In this document: in pieces, positions 27,414-37,200 of the stretch | How the letters are laid out: the number at the start of each line of letters is the position of its first letter | Numbering within the stretch: the stretch's first letter is position 1 | Notes under the pieces: generated by a model | What the model saw: the letters and a program-made list of their open reading frames with translations, nothing else | Database searches by the model: none | What the model was told of the DNA's origin: nothing | Source of the DNA: CADEDV01 sp036383515 | GTDB taxonomy: Bacteria; Bacteroidota; Bacteroidia; Chitinophagales; Chitinophagaceae | Direction of reading: 5' to 3' | NCBI GenBank assembly: GCA_036383515.1 | Contig: DASVOE010000072.1 | Span: 1-64,000, forward strand | DNA length: 64,000 bases | Made by a program: the position numbers and the translations under genes

Positions 27414-27550
27414 TTTCGTTATAGGCTGTAATTATAAGACCTGAAATTGTATTTGTGGATAATTTTTAAAATAATCACCCTTTTCTACACCCTTTCACAA
27501 AAGAAAACCTTATAACTAATTAATTCATAAGGCTTTTGATTTTTACTCAG

Positions 27551-27624
27551 TGACCCCTCAGGGACTCGAACCCTGGACCTACTGATTAAGAGTCAGTAGC
27601 TCTAACCAACTGAGCTAAGGAGTC
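27551..27624 (-). tRNA. tRNA-Lys(CTT)
   Basis: A 74-base cloverleaf on the minus strand. The acceptor GACTCCT/AGGGGTC includes one G-T pair and the discriminator base is A. The D-stem is GCTC/GAGC, the anticodon stem ACTGA/TCAGT, and the anticodon loop CTCTTAA gives anticodon CTT. The T-arm is CAGGG-TTCGAGT-CCCTG. CCA is not encoded. Its 3' end faces the hairpin-dense block. Confidence 0.97.
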
Positions 27625-27644
27625 ATCGACACTGAGCTTGCCTG

Positions 27645-27661
27645 CCCCGATACTTTCGGGG
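27645..27661. repeat. Palindromic repeat CCCCGATACTTTCGGGG
   Basis: Arms CCCCGA and TCGGGG flank TACTT; an outer ACACTG/CAGTGT pair extends the structure to about 27629-27676. It lies 5' of the tRNA gene and past the end of the MFS gene. It resembles the CCCGATAGCTATCGGG palindrome at 31621. Confidence 0.7.
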
Positions 27662-27721
27662 ACGAAGTCACAGTGTAAGGACCGCAAATATAATTGAAAA
27701 TGCTGCTGCGAAATGGAATGA

Positions 27722-28924
27722 TTAGCTACGGTTGTTCAATATTTTGAAAAAAGCAAACGAAGCCAACAATGCTAAACCACCTACTATCCACCATAATGTA
27801 GTAAAACCAGCATGTTCGGCTACCTGTGCTCCTAACAAAGGGCCTAAGCATTGTGCAGCGGACCATGCCATCGTATATAGCGCTGCATATTGTCCCCTGT
27901 TTTCGTGTTGTGTTCTCCCGATCCAATACGTATTCATAAAAGGCATAGAAAATATTTCGCCAAACGTAACGATGATGATCATGCCTATACCAAGCACAGC
28001 CCCCATTACGGGAATATTAAGTGTAAGAAAAGATATACCTACTAATGCCACACCAAAGGGAATCAGTAATGCATTTTTCCCCTTGCTTTCCATTTTATAG
28101 ACCAGCACCATTTCTACCAGGGCAATGATAATACCATTGACGGCCATCAACAGCCCGATATAAGGTTCGGATAAATGCAGGTTCTTTTTGAAATAGACCG
28201 GCAGGTTGGTAAAAAGCTGGAAGAAGCAGGCTGCAAATAATGTAGTGACGAGAATGAACCACAGGTAAGTTTTATCCCGGTAAGCGGATCGCCGGATACT
28301 ACCATGTATCGTTTTTTGCTGTGATGGTTTATAATTTACCGGTTTTAAAAATAACCACATGATACCAGCGGCAGTTATATTGGTGATACCATCGATCCAG
28401 AACAATAATTCATAATTGAATTTTGCAATGATACCACCCATTGCACTACCAACTGCCCAACCGATATTGATGGCCAGCCGATTCAATGCATACGAACGGG
28501 TACGATTTTCTTCTTTACTATAGAAAGCGATTGCTGTAGAATTAGCTGGACGGAAAGCTTCATTCACAAAACTCACAGCAAACGTGAAAAGACAGATGAG
28601 CGAATAACTTTTCATTTGTCCTAATACCATGAATAAAATACCACCACCTATAAGTGTGATGAGTTGAACAGGGTAGAAGCCGATCTTATCGGTCATTCGT
28701 CCGCCGAGCCATGCACCACTAAAGGCACCTGCACCAAATAAACCAAATACAATACCGGCCTGGCCGATACTATAGCCCATTTGCGGACTGGTGAGATATA
28801 AGGTCATGAAAGGAACGACCATCGTGCCACTTCGGTTTACCAGCATGATAAATGAAAGCAGCCAGGTTTCTTTTGATAAGCCTGAATAGGCATTGCGATA
28901 TGTTTTTGCCGTAGCCGAGATCAT
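27722..28924 (-). CDS. MFS transporter
   Basis: A 400-residue, 12-helix major facilitator superfamily protein. The loop 2-3 motif is GGRMTDKIGFYPVQ (canonical GxLaDrxGrk), and two six-helix halves are joined by a basic loop at about residues 195-215. The substrate is unknown; drug or sugar efflux are typical of this branch. The start ATG at 28924 is preferred over the TTG at 28936. Confidence 0.9.
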   Translation of the reverse strand: MISATAKTYRNAYSGLSKETWLLSFIMLVNRSGTMVVPFMTLYLTSPQMGYSIGQAGIVFGLFGAGAFSGAWLGGRMTDKIGFYPVQLITLIGGGILFMVLGQMKSYSLICLFTFAVSFVNEAFRPANSTAIAFYSKEENRTRSYALNRLAINIGWAVGSAMGGIIAKFNYELLFWIDGITNITAAGIMWLFLKPVNYKPSQQKTIHGSIRRSAYRDKTYLWFILVTTLFAACFFQLFTNLPVYFKKNLHLSEPYIGLLMAVNGIIIALVEMVLVYKMESKGKNALLIPFGVALVGISFLTLNIPVMGAVLGIGMIIIVTFGEIFSMPFMNTYWIGRTQHENRGQYAALYTMAWSAAQCLGPLLGAQVAEHAGFTTLWWIVGGLALLASFAFFKILNNRS

Positions 28925-29044
28925 AACGAGGTGCAAATTTACCGGAATGGATTACATATCATTCTGATGGAGATGCTGAATTATATTAATGGTAAACCGG
29001 TTTGCTGTTTTTTGAATATATTCAACCTTTAATTTAAAATCAAC

Positions 29045-29389
29045 ATGAAGAAAACTATTATTCTTTCGGCCATGGCTATAGCCGTTTTAATTTTTTCGAA
29101 TTGCAGTTCTTCTAAAAAAGCTGCTGGCGTGCCCAAACTTACCTATGAGTCTAGTATTCAAACTGTGGTAATGGCGAATTGTTCACCCTGTCATATCCCG
29201 GCTAAAGGAGGTAATAAAAAACCGTATGACAATTTCACCAATGTACAGAAGGATATTGATGAAATGATCCGTCGTATTGAACTAAATCCCGGCGAAAAAG
29301 GATATATGCCTTTTAAAAGGGCTAAACTCAGTGATAGCACCATCGCTATTTTCAAACAATGGAGAACAGACGGGTTGCTGGAAAAATAG
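29045..29389 (+). CDS. Mono-haem cytochrome c-like lipoprotein
   Basis: A 114-residue protein with a lipobox (IFSNCSSS, Cys about residue 20) and one c-type haem site CSPCH at about residues 56-60. GEKGYMPFKRAKLSD supplies a likely Met axial ligand, as in the PSD1/DUF1549-type cytochromes. It is exported and probably transfers electrons. Maturation would require the Ccm system, of which ccmE and ccmF are at the start of this window. Confidence 0.85.
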   Translation: MKKTIILSAMAIAVLIFSNCSSSKKAAGVPKLTYESSIQTVVMANCSPCHIPAKGGNKKPYDNFTNVQKDIDEMIRRIELNPGEKGYMPFKRAKLSDSTIAIFKQWRTDGLLEK

Positions 29390-29408
29390 ATTTCTTTTAA
29401 GGGTGCAA

Positions 29409-29921
29409 TCAGAGCAGCTTTTCCATGATTAAAAATTCAAGGGATTGTGTAGGCGTACCAAAACGGTTATCGTTTGGAAAGGGTGCTGTTTTGCCTGTTT
29501 TGTAATATCCCTGTCGTTCATACCAGGCAATCAGCTCGGGTCGTAGCGAGATTACGTTCATAAAAATAGCAGAGCAATGTTGTTGCTTAGCATATTCGGC
29601 AGCAGCGTTCATCAATTGTTTGCCGATGCCCTTAGCTTGTATCGCTGGTGAAACGGTGAGCATGCCCAGGTATAATTTACTTTCCTTTTTTTGCAGGAAC
29701 ACACAACCTATTGGCTCGCTTTTTTCATTTACATATTTTAAAAAGATAGCTCCGGGTGTTTGCATTAGTTCTGTAACCGTAGCCTCATCGGTTCGCTTAT
29801 CACCTTCCAAAAGATCGGCTTCCGTGGTCCACCCTTGTTTAGAAACTTCGCCCCGAAAAGCGCTGTTCATCAAGGTAACTAATGCAGGTATATCGTTTGT
29901 AGTAGCAGTAATGATTGACAT
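29409..29921 (-). CDS. GNAT family N-acetyltransferase
   Basis: A 170-residue protein with the GNAT fold. The acetyl-CoA binding motif A is visible as LGMLTVSPAIQAKGIGKQLM (Q/RxxGxG/A), followed by an AAEYAKQQHCSAIFMNV helix-strand and YERQGYYKTGK near the end. It acetylates a small molecule or an amino group of a protein; the substrate is unknown. It begins one base past the stop of the DinB-like gene, which suggests a two-gene operon. Confidence 0.9.
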   Translation of the reverse strand: MSIITATTNDIPALVTLMNSAFRGEVSKQGWTTEADLLEGDKRTDEATVTELMQTPGAIFLKYVNEKSEPIGCVFLQKKESKLYLGMLTVSPAIQAKGIGKQLMNAAAEYAKQQHCSAIFMNVISLRPELIAWYERQGYYKTGKTAPFPNDNRFGTPTQSLEFLIMEKLL

Positions 29922-29922
29922 A

Positions 29923-30375
29923 TCAGGGATAAGGTATGGGTTCGAGGTTAAGCACCACATGCAGGTGATGCAATAAATGTTTTACATAATCCCGGGCCAG
30001 CCATTCTATGGTATGCAATTCCCCGGTCCGGCATTTACGACCATACATAGCTTCCGGAGTATTGCGAAGAATAGCGCAAATCTGTTTATTCAATAAATAC
30101 CAGAGATCAATAATATCAGCAGTTTTCCATTGCTGGTAATTGATGATCGTCACCCATTTTTCCTGGTTATAAATGATGAATGGATTTTCTTCATACTGTG
30201 TTACTACGAAACGACGGATATTACTTTGTGCTGAATCAGCCAGGTGACCCATGATCTCTTTTTTACTCCATTTTTCGGGAAAAGGTTTTGCAGAAAAAAT
30301 ATCTTCCGTCGTTTTTTTTAATGCCGTAATCCGCTCATCAATGATATTTTCAAGTTCAGTGGCGATGGAATGCAT
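29923..30375 (-). CDS. DinB-like superfamily protein
   Basis: A 150-residue four-helix protein with the DinB metal-binding pattern: a His in IMGHLADSA near residue 44 and a late HLLHHLHVVL segment. Characterised DinB/YfiT relatives bind a divalent metal and include thiol S-transferases, but most have no assigned substrate. It is tightly linked with the GNAT gene downstream. Confidence 0.82.
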   Translation of the reverse strand: MHSIATELENIIDERITALKKTTEDIFSAKPFPEKWSKKEIMGHLADSAQSNIRRFVVTQYEENPFIIYNQEKWVTIINYQQWKTADIIDLWYLLNKQICAILRNTPEAMYGRKCRTGELHTIEWLARDYVKHLLHHLHVVLNLEPIPYP

Positions 30376-30516
30376 AACTATTGTTTATAAAAGCGAAATT
30401 ATTGAATAGTACTATATGAAAAGTAATAACTGCCCGGTTATTAATTGGGTCATCAGGTAAAATCATTTTTTGAATCCAAAGAAAATCCGAACTTCAATTT
30501 AATAAAACTGTTTGTC

Positions 30517-30972
30517 ATGATTACCGTAGGAGAGATATTGGAAATTAAGCCACCGATTTACAATGTTATAGAACCTGGTGCATTGGTTATTGACGCTTTA
30601 ACAATGCTGAATTCTGTTAATCTCAGTTACCTGGTGGTCAAGGACAATGATGAATACAAAGGTATTTTTTGCGAAAGAGATTATTGCCGTAATGTAGTGC
30701 TGAAAGGACGATCAAGCCGTGATACGCCGGTAAAAGAAGTGATGACCATTGATCTGCCCATAGTACAGCTTTCAGATACCGCAGAGCATTGCATGAACAT
30801 GATGAACCTTCATAAAGCCCGTTACCTGCTCGCTTATGATGACGATCAGTTAAGGGGAGTGATTACTATACATGACCTGCTGCGGCAGGTAATTGCCAAT
30901 AAACAAGCCGTATTTGATGAGAGCCTTGCCGGTCAACTGATCGACCAGGATGAAGGCGGTAAGATCTATTAA
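30517..30972 (+). CDS. CBS-domain pair protein
   Basis: A 151-residue protein made of two tandem CBS domains (residues about 10-65 and 75-135). The first contains DALTMLNSVNLSYLVVKD and the second HCMNMMNLHKARYLLAYDD and GVITIHDLLRQV. Such pairs bind adenine nucleotides and act as energy sensors. The ATG at 30517 gives the expected domain start; an in-frame start at 30445 adds 24 unrelated residues. Confidence 0.9.
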   Translation: MITVGEILEIKPPIYNVIEPGALVIDALTMLNSVNLSYLVVKDNDEYKGIFCERDYCRNVVLKGRSSRDTPVKEVMTIDLPIVQLSDTAEHCMNMMNLHKARYLLAYDDDQLRGVITIHDLLRQVIANKQAVFDESLAGQLIDQDEGGKIY

Positions 30973-31005
30973 ACACACATTTACTTTTTCCGACTAAGAA
31001 GAAAT

Positions 31006-31569
31006 TTATTTTCTTTTAAAACGCATCATGGCAATATCGCCCATGATAAACGTCAACGTATTGCCGTCGATATTGTATTTATTAACCTTTTTTATGGTTT
31101 GTAAAAAAGTGGCTTCTCCTTCACCCGGGCAGGCCATCTTTGTCATGACAAATGGTTCAGTGAAATTGATTCGTATACTATCTGCTTTCAGTTTGCCCGA
31201 GAAGCTATTACAACTTGTATTGCCGCTTACTGTATTATTGGCCACATCAAAACTGATATTGGGTTTTTTCCCGGGATATAAAGCTTCAAATGCGATCTTA
31301 GGGCCACTTATATATTCCAGTTCCCAATTTCCATCCAGCGATGGTTTCATTTTTACACCGGGAGGGGGATCAGCAGGCGGTGTAAGTGAGTTGGTTGTAT
31401 CGCCTGTTGCCGGGATATGAGTTCCGCCATCATCAGTAGTAGTGATGGCAGTATCGGGTGAGGTAACAGTGATACTTGTATCTCCTGTTTTACTGGATTC
31501 GTTTGTCTTGTTGTTGTTGCAGCAAATAAAAAAGCCCGCAATTACCAGGATAAGAATTATCTGTTTCAT
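31006..31569 (-). CDS. META/HslJ-domain lipoprotein
   Basis: A 187-residue protein with a signal peptide and lipobox (FFICC, Cys about residues 16-17), a Thr/Pro-rich linker (residues 20-75), and a META domain at about 78-185. The domain is marked by LDGNWELEYISG, NTSCNSFSG and MTKMACPGEGE. META proteins such as HslJ are linked to heat or drug tolerance in Escherichia coli. The exact role here is unknown. Confidence 0.86.
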   Translation of the reverse strand: MKQIILILVIAGFFICCNNNKTNESSKTGDTSITVTSPDTAITTTDDGGTHIPATGDTTNSLTPPADPPPGVKMKPSLDGNWELEYISGPKIAFEALYPGKKPNISFDVANNTVSGNTSCNSFSGKLKADSIRINFTEPFVMTKMACPGEGEATFLQTIKKVNKYNIDGNTLTFIMGDIAMMRFKRK

Positions 31570-31614
31570 TGATAAATTGGTTTATGTAACGAAAACTAAT
31601 CGTTTTTCTACATG

Positions 31615-31642
31615 CAGCCACCCGATAGCTATCGGGCGGCTG
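31615..31642 (+). repeat. Perfect palindrome CCCGATAGCTATCGGG with outer stem
   Basis: The 16-base palindrome (31621-31636) is extended by CAGCC/GGCTG across one mismatch, followed by TCCTTTTCTTTT. It lies between two minus-strand genes, so the T-tract orientation does not match a gene in that direction. A near copy with one changed base is at 54506-54523. Confidence 0.85.
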
Positions 31643-31866
31643 TCCTTTTCTTTTACAAATACCTGGCTCATACTAATTGTATTCTCACATACAAAATAGC
31701 CCCACAAAAACACGGCATAAACGAAGCCAGAAATTCAAAATGATCATTGAATACAATATTTTTTGAGGGAATAAAAAGGAAGGGGCAAGAAATGATCAAC
31801 AACAAGTCTCCGAAAGTTGTACTTATACTGCCACCCATTCTGCAGTACATTTTGGAGAATTGGTTT

Positions 31867-32364
31867 TTAAAATTTCATTTCATCTGCACTGGGACCGTAA
31901 CTGCCGGGAATAGGAATATTCAGCAACCGCAAATAAACTCCTAATTGTGCCCGGTGATGAATGATCTGCGATAACGACATTCTTATCACGTCAGCTTTTG
32001 GTTCGGTACTGTATATTTCGTTGCCATTGCGTAGTGTCCAGGGAAGAGTAAGCTGGTCATCATGGGCTTTTGAAAGATGCATTCTTGCGTCAGCCAGGTT
32101 TTTTTCGAAGTAGGCCATAAGCTCTTTATTATTATTAATCGCTTCAGGCGCATAATTGTTATTGGCAAAATCAAGTTCGGATGTAGTCAGCGCCATACCG
32201 ATCCAACCGGGAAGCTCAGCTACATGGGCTGCCAACCTTTTCAATTCCATACTTTTTTCATGAGGTTTCCAACTGTACTTATCATCAGGCACCAGTTGCA
32301 GCATTTTACGGGTAGTGATGGCTTCTCTTTCCAGCTCTTTGGCGAAGGATTCAATAAATGTCAT
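31867..32364 (-). CDS. DinB family protein
   Basis: A 165-residue four-helix protein. It has the DinB signature WKPHEKSMELKRLAAHVAELP with a metal-binding His, and the late segment SLSQIIHHRAQLGVYLRLL supplies the other His ligands. It is a better match to classical DinB than the protein at 29923. The substrate is unknown. It has the same orientation as the following small membrane protein and WYL regulator but separate spacing. Confidence 0.87.
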   Translation of the reverse strand: MTFIESFAKELEREAITTRKMLQLVPDDKYSWKPHEKSMELKRLAAHVAELPGWIGMALTTSELDFANNNYAPEAINNNKELMAYFEKNLADARMHLSKAHDDQLTLPWTLRNGNEIYSTEPKADVIRMSLSQIIHHRAQLGVYLRLLNIPIPGSYGPSADEMKF

Positions 32365-32451
32365 AATGATTGTTTTTTAAGTTAGAATACAAAATAAAAA
32401 ACAGCCACTGACAACCCTATGGCAGTACGATTGGGGTAAGAAAAAAATAAC

Positions 32452-32568
32452 TTAACACTTACCCAGTAGAAAATAAACGATGGCGAAAACAGCGACAAAG
32501 CCAAGACAACCGCCGCCCCATTTCCAACCGGCATACCCGGCGATCAATGTTTTTAACCAATTTTGCAT
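32452..32568 (-). CDS. Small single-span membrane protein (38 aa)
   Basis: The ORF encodes 38 residues (begins MQNWLKTLIAGYAGWKWGGG) with one hydrophobic helix in its second half ending FLLGKC. Tiny proteins of this pattern recur in Chitinophagaceae genomes as I recall. It lies between the WYL regulator and the DinB gene on the same strand. Confidence 0.5.
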   Translation of the reverse strand: MQNWLKTLIAGYAGWKWGGGCLGFVAVFAIVYFLLGKC

Positions 32569-32681
32569 AATTCAATTATTTCTGACATGGAGTTAAAAAT
32601 GATGCCAGATAAAATGAACAGTAGAACAAACCGGGTGTTGCAAAAAATCCCCATACGAGGGCAAAATCAACCTTTGTCTTA

Positions 32682-33371
32682 TCAATAATTTACCGGCAAT
32701 GTTTTCATGTATTCATTCAGGTTGATGTGCGAAGACTTTCTGAAGTGTTCGTCAGTAGACCGTACTTGAATAATCCGTGCTACTTTGAAATCACGGTAAT
32801 CGTGCCGGCTATGGCACCAGGCAACCAGGTGCCAACTGAATGCATAGAAAATAAGTCCAATCGGTTCCACCAGCCGTTTACTTATTTCTTCTTTCAGGTT
32901 TTTATATTCAATCTCAATAATCATTTTACCTGCAATTGCATTTTGCAATAAAGACATGTAAGCAAAGTTGAGCGTGAGGTTAGGATGCATCTGCATTTTG
33001 ATACTTTCATCCAGTGCTTCTAATTTTTCTTTCTGGGATGAACGCAGCACTGCTTTTATTTTATTCAATGCCGTAGCGTAATGAGTTTGAATAGATCTGT
33101 CAGCAAATCCTTTTACCAGCGATTCGGACAGTAATAAAGCATTAGCTTCCTCTGTACTAAAAGAAACGGGTGGCAGAAAATAACCCTGCACCACAAAATA
33201 TCCACGCGATGTTTCAAAGCTGACGGGTATACCCAGTTCGCCCAGCGCTTTAATATCCCGGTAAACCGTGCGAATGCTGATGCTGAATTTATCAGCGATC
33301 TTTTCAGCGGGCACATACTTCTTTGATTGAAGCATGGTCAGTATGCCTAATAATCTGTCTATACGATTCAT
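32682..33371 (-). CDS. YafY-type HTH/WYL transcriptional regulator
   Basis: A 229-residue regulator. The N-terminal winged helix (residues 1-60) has VPAEKIADKFSISIRTVYRDI as recognition helix. A WYL-like domain follows at about 130-205, where the WYL signature appears as FSWHLVAWCHSR. WYL domains sense ligands in DNA-repair, phage-defence and metabolic regulation. It is divergent from the DUF4268 gene at 33456, which could be its target. Confidence 0.9.
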   Translation of the reverse strand: MNRIDRLLGILTMLQSKKYVPAEKIADKFSISIRTVYRDIKALGELGIPVSFETSRGYFVVQGYFLPPVSFSTEEANALLLSESLVKGFADRSIQTHYATALNKIKAVLRSSQKEKLEALDESIKMQMHPNLTLNFAYMSLLQNAIAGKMIIEIEYKNLKEEISKRLVEPIGLIFYAFSWHLVAWCHSRHDYRDFKVARIIQVRSTDEHFRKSSHINLNEYMKTLPVNY

Positions 33372-33455
33372 GGTAAAATGGTAAACAAAAATAGGGTTGA
33401 AAAAAATAGTAGATGATGAAAGCTTTTAACGATCTATCCTCTTTATTTTGCCGGT

Positions 33456-33908
33456 ATGTATAGCAAACAGGAAACTTCACAGTTACGAAAACAATTCTGG
33501 ACCAGCTTTGGACAATATATGCGTCCGGTGATTGGTGCCGATGGCGAATCTGTGAACTGGCTGAATTATAAAACGGGGATAAAACATATCTATTTTCGTA
33601 TGGACGCAGATTCAAAAGGCGCCAGTGTTGCTATTGAACTACGACATACTGATATGTCAATACAACAGGAATATTTTGAGCAATTCCTGCAGATTAAAAA
33701 TATTTTAGGTCAACTAACAGGCGAGGAGTGGAGCTGGCAGTTGCATACAACAGATGAAGATGGAAACGTTGTTAGCCGTATTGTCACTCGCTTAATTAAC
33801 GTAAACATCTTTACTAAGAATGACTGGGCAACAATCATTTCATTTTTAAAGCCACGTATGATCGCCTTGGACGAATTCTGGAGTCTTGTAAAAGGAAAAT
33901 TTCAATAA
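33456..33908 (+). CDS. DUF4268 family protein
   Basis: A 150-residue protein with the DUF4268 pattern: RKQFWTSFGQYMRPV, GIKHIYFRMDA, and FWSLVKGKFQ near the end. DUF4268 domains often occur at the C-terminus of DNA-related proteins, but free-standing copies have no assigned function. It is divergently arranged from the WYL regulator over 84 bases. Confidence 0.8.
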   Translation: MYSKQETSQLRKQFWTSFGQYMRPVIGADGESVNWLNYKTGIKHIYFRMDADSKGASVAIELRHTDMSIQQEYFEQFLQIKNILGQLTGEEWSWQLHTTDEDGNVVSRIVTRLINVNIFTKNDWATIISFLKPRMIALDEFWSLVKGKFQ

Positions 33909-33916
33909 ACAGTGTC

Positions 33917-34234
33917 TTAATTATGTTTGGGTTTCGGTGGCAGTTGAATCTTTTGTTGAGACGCCGGCACGGCTTCCCGTTTTATAGCAGCGGGTAATTG
34001 CTTATCAACCGGCGGAACAGGATTCGCATTTTCTCCTACTGTACTTGTTTTATCTACAGGTGGCTGCGAACGCTCCAGTATTTTATTTCTACCCTCCTTC
34101 TTTTCTTTTATTTTAGCCAATACTGCAACAAAAGAGCGCTGGCTGGGGCGTTGTTGCTGTGCATTTACCCTGTTAACAGAGGCGGCAGCACATACAAAAA
34201 GTATAATGCTAATAAAGTTGATAATTATTTTCAT
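33917..34234 (-). CDS. Proline-rich secreted protein
   Basis: A 105-residue protein with a signal peptide (ends VNRVNAQQ). The mature part is rich in Pro, Lys and Gln, with little secondary structure. It lies 26 bases downstream of the large repeat protein gene on the same strand and may be co-transcribed. No family is recognised. Confidence 0.6.
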   Translation of the reverse strand: MKIIINFISIILFVCAAASVNRVNAQQQRPSQRSFVAVLAKIKEKKEGRNKILERSQPPVDKTSTVGENANPVPPVDKQLPAAIKREAVPASQQKIQLPPKPKHN

Positions 34235-34260
34235 GGCACCAGATTTTATACTGCGTTATT

Positions 34261-37200
34261 TTATTTGATACTTACCAATATATTTATTTTACCAATTTCG
34301 TTGCTATTATAATCCTGTAATGCTTTTCCTATTACCTGGCCAATTTTTACTTTATCCGGATCGGCTTTCATAGCAACGCCGGGCAATGAAGACGTAACAA
34401 TAAGATCTCCTCTTTTGATAGCGCCACCTTCCAAACATACTTTTGTGGGGATAACACCTATTACACCCATGGGAACCATTTGCTCCAATTGATCCTGTTC
34501 TGCGTTTTTATCGGTGAGCATAATACCTGGTTGCGTAGCATACACGCCTGCAACCAATGTAGAGTATGGAGTGGAAGATCTTTCTACTTTTCTGTCAGAA
34601 TACTGTGATATCACTAATACATCACCGGTTTCATATGAACTCCGGATCCCCTCTATATCAAAATACTCAGCTACGTCCGCACCACTCATTTGGGTTCCCC
34701 CATTGAAAAAACCTTTACCTGTACGATCGATACGTGCAACATTGACATTATTCGCTTTGAATACGGCAGGATTACCGGCTGACGTGCCCTCAATAGCTGC
34801 AACTAATGCATTGCCATTTATAGCACCATCCATGTTGGCGGTTGCCAGCACACCTATTCCATCATCAGCACCGGTTATACCCTGTACGCCTGCATAGCCA
34901 CCATTATTTCTTCCCACTACTGCACTAGCTGTAAGACTATTATTGACACCAGTGATCGCTTCACCACCACCAAAATTATAACCTAATACGCCAGCGGAAA
35001 AGGGACTGAATGTACTACCCCAAACCCCATTTCCGTTTTCACCGGTGGCATTAACCGCACTGCCTAATCCAGCGGTATATGCATATATTGCATCAGCTCC
35101 GTTTGATGCATTAGCTATATCAAAATACCCGGCGCTTTGATTAATGCTGGTTCCTAAAACCCCCGGACCATCAGTTGAACTTCCCTGTACACCGTTTCCC
35201 GCTACAGAGCTTCCAAATACACCGATACCGCCACCGGCATGTGAGCCCCAAACACCATAACCATTATAGTTTGTTCCGTTATTGATGCCCCTTATACCGG
35301 CAGTAGAAGTATTTGGTGTAGTGGATGTGATCTTTCCAATTATACCAAGTGCGCCTATATTATTTGTAGAATTAACACCTTCCAGGGCAGCACCGGTACC
35401 GCTATTAGTCAACGCAAATAAACTTGCAGCATTGGAGACTGTAGCACTATATGGCAATGTAATTCCTGTATTATCAGTAGATGGTATCCACTGCGAGCCA
35501 TTATATTTTAATACCTGTCCATTGGTAGGGGCTGTATTATTAACGGCAACCCCTTGTATCTTATTTACGGCCGGATTTGGATAAGACCCCGACAAGTCAC
35601 CACCTGCTGTTCCATTGGGTGGCAACGATGTTGGAATAAGACCTGCGGCTAATTTAGCAGCAGTAACTGACGCATCAACAATATTAGTTGTGCTTACCGC
35701 ATTAGTGGCAAGTTTAGTATTGGTGATGGCGCCCGTTGCAACAGTTGGGTTAGGATATGAACCTGTTAAGTCACCACCTGCTGTTCCATTGGGTGGCAAC
35801 GATGTTGGAATAACACCCGCTGCTAATTTAGCAGTCGTCACTGAAGCATCAACAATATTAGTTGTATTGACTGCATTTGTTGCAAGTTTTGTATTGGTAA
35901 TGGCACCTGTAGCAACAGTTGGATTCGGATATGAACCTGTTAAATCACCACCTGCTGTTCCATTGGGTGGCAATGCTGTTGGAATAACACCCGCAGCTAA
36001 TTTAGCAGTCGTTACTGACGCATCAACAATGTTGGTTGTATTGACCGCATTGGCTGCAAGTTTTGTATTAGTAATTGCTCCGGCAGCAACTGTAGGATTG
36101 GGATAAGAACCTGTTAAGTCACCACCTGCTGTTCCGTTAGGAGGCAATGCTGTTGGAATAACACCTGCGGCTAATTTAGCAGCAGTAACTGACGCATCAA
36201 CAATATTAGTTGTGTTTACCGCATTAGCGGCAAGTTTGGTATTTGTAATTACACCATTAGCAACAGTTGGATTTGGATATGTACCTGTTAAATCACCACC
36301 TGCTGTTCCACTAACTGGTATTGAAGTAGGTATTACGCCTGGCGCTAATTTAGCAGCAGTAACTGATGCATCAACGATATTAGGTGTGTTTACCGCATTA
36401 GCGGCAAGTTTAGTATTAGTGATTACACCATCGGCAACAGTTGGATTCGGATATGTACCTGTTAAATCGCCACCGGCTGTTCCACTAATTGGTATTGAAG
36501 TTGGTATTACACCCGGTGCTAATTTAGCAGCAGTAACTGACGCATCAACAATATTAGTTGTGTTTACCGCATTGGTAGCAAGCTTGGCAGCTGTTACTGA
36601 TGCATCAACAATGTTGGCTGTATTGACTGCATTGTTTGCAAGTTTTGTATTGGTGATAGCACCCGCTGCAACAGTAGGATTTGGATATGATCCTGTTAAG
36701 TCACCACCTGCTGTTCCATTGGGAGGCAATGATGTTGGTATAACTGGTATAACACCTGCAGCTAATTTAGCAGCAGTAACTGACGCATCAACAATATTAG
36801 TTGTGTTTACCGCATTGGTAGCAAGCTTGGCAGCTGTTACTGATGCATCAACAATGTTGGTTGTATTGACTGCATTGTTTGCAAGTTTTGTATTGGTGAT
36901 AGCACCCGTTGCAACAGTAGGATTTGGATATGACCCTGTTAAGTCACCACCTGCTGTTCCATTGGGAGGCAATGATGTTGGTATAACTGGTATAACACCT
37001 GCAGCTAATTTAGCAGCAGTAACTGACGCATCAACAATATTAGTTGTGTTTACCGCATTGGCTGCAAGCTTAGTATTTGTAATTGCGCCAGCCGCGACAG
37101 TTGGATTCGGATATGAACCTGTTAGATCACCTCCGGCTGTTCCGTTGGGAGGTAATGATGTTGGAATAACACCCGCAGCTAATTTAGCAGCAGTAACTGA

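Noticed and set aside
28925..28936. TTG start of the MFS gene
   Set aside because: An ATG four codons later fits better.
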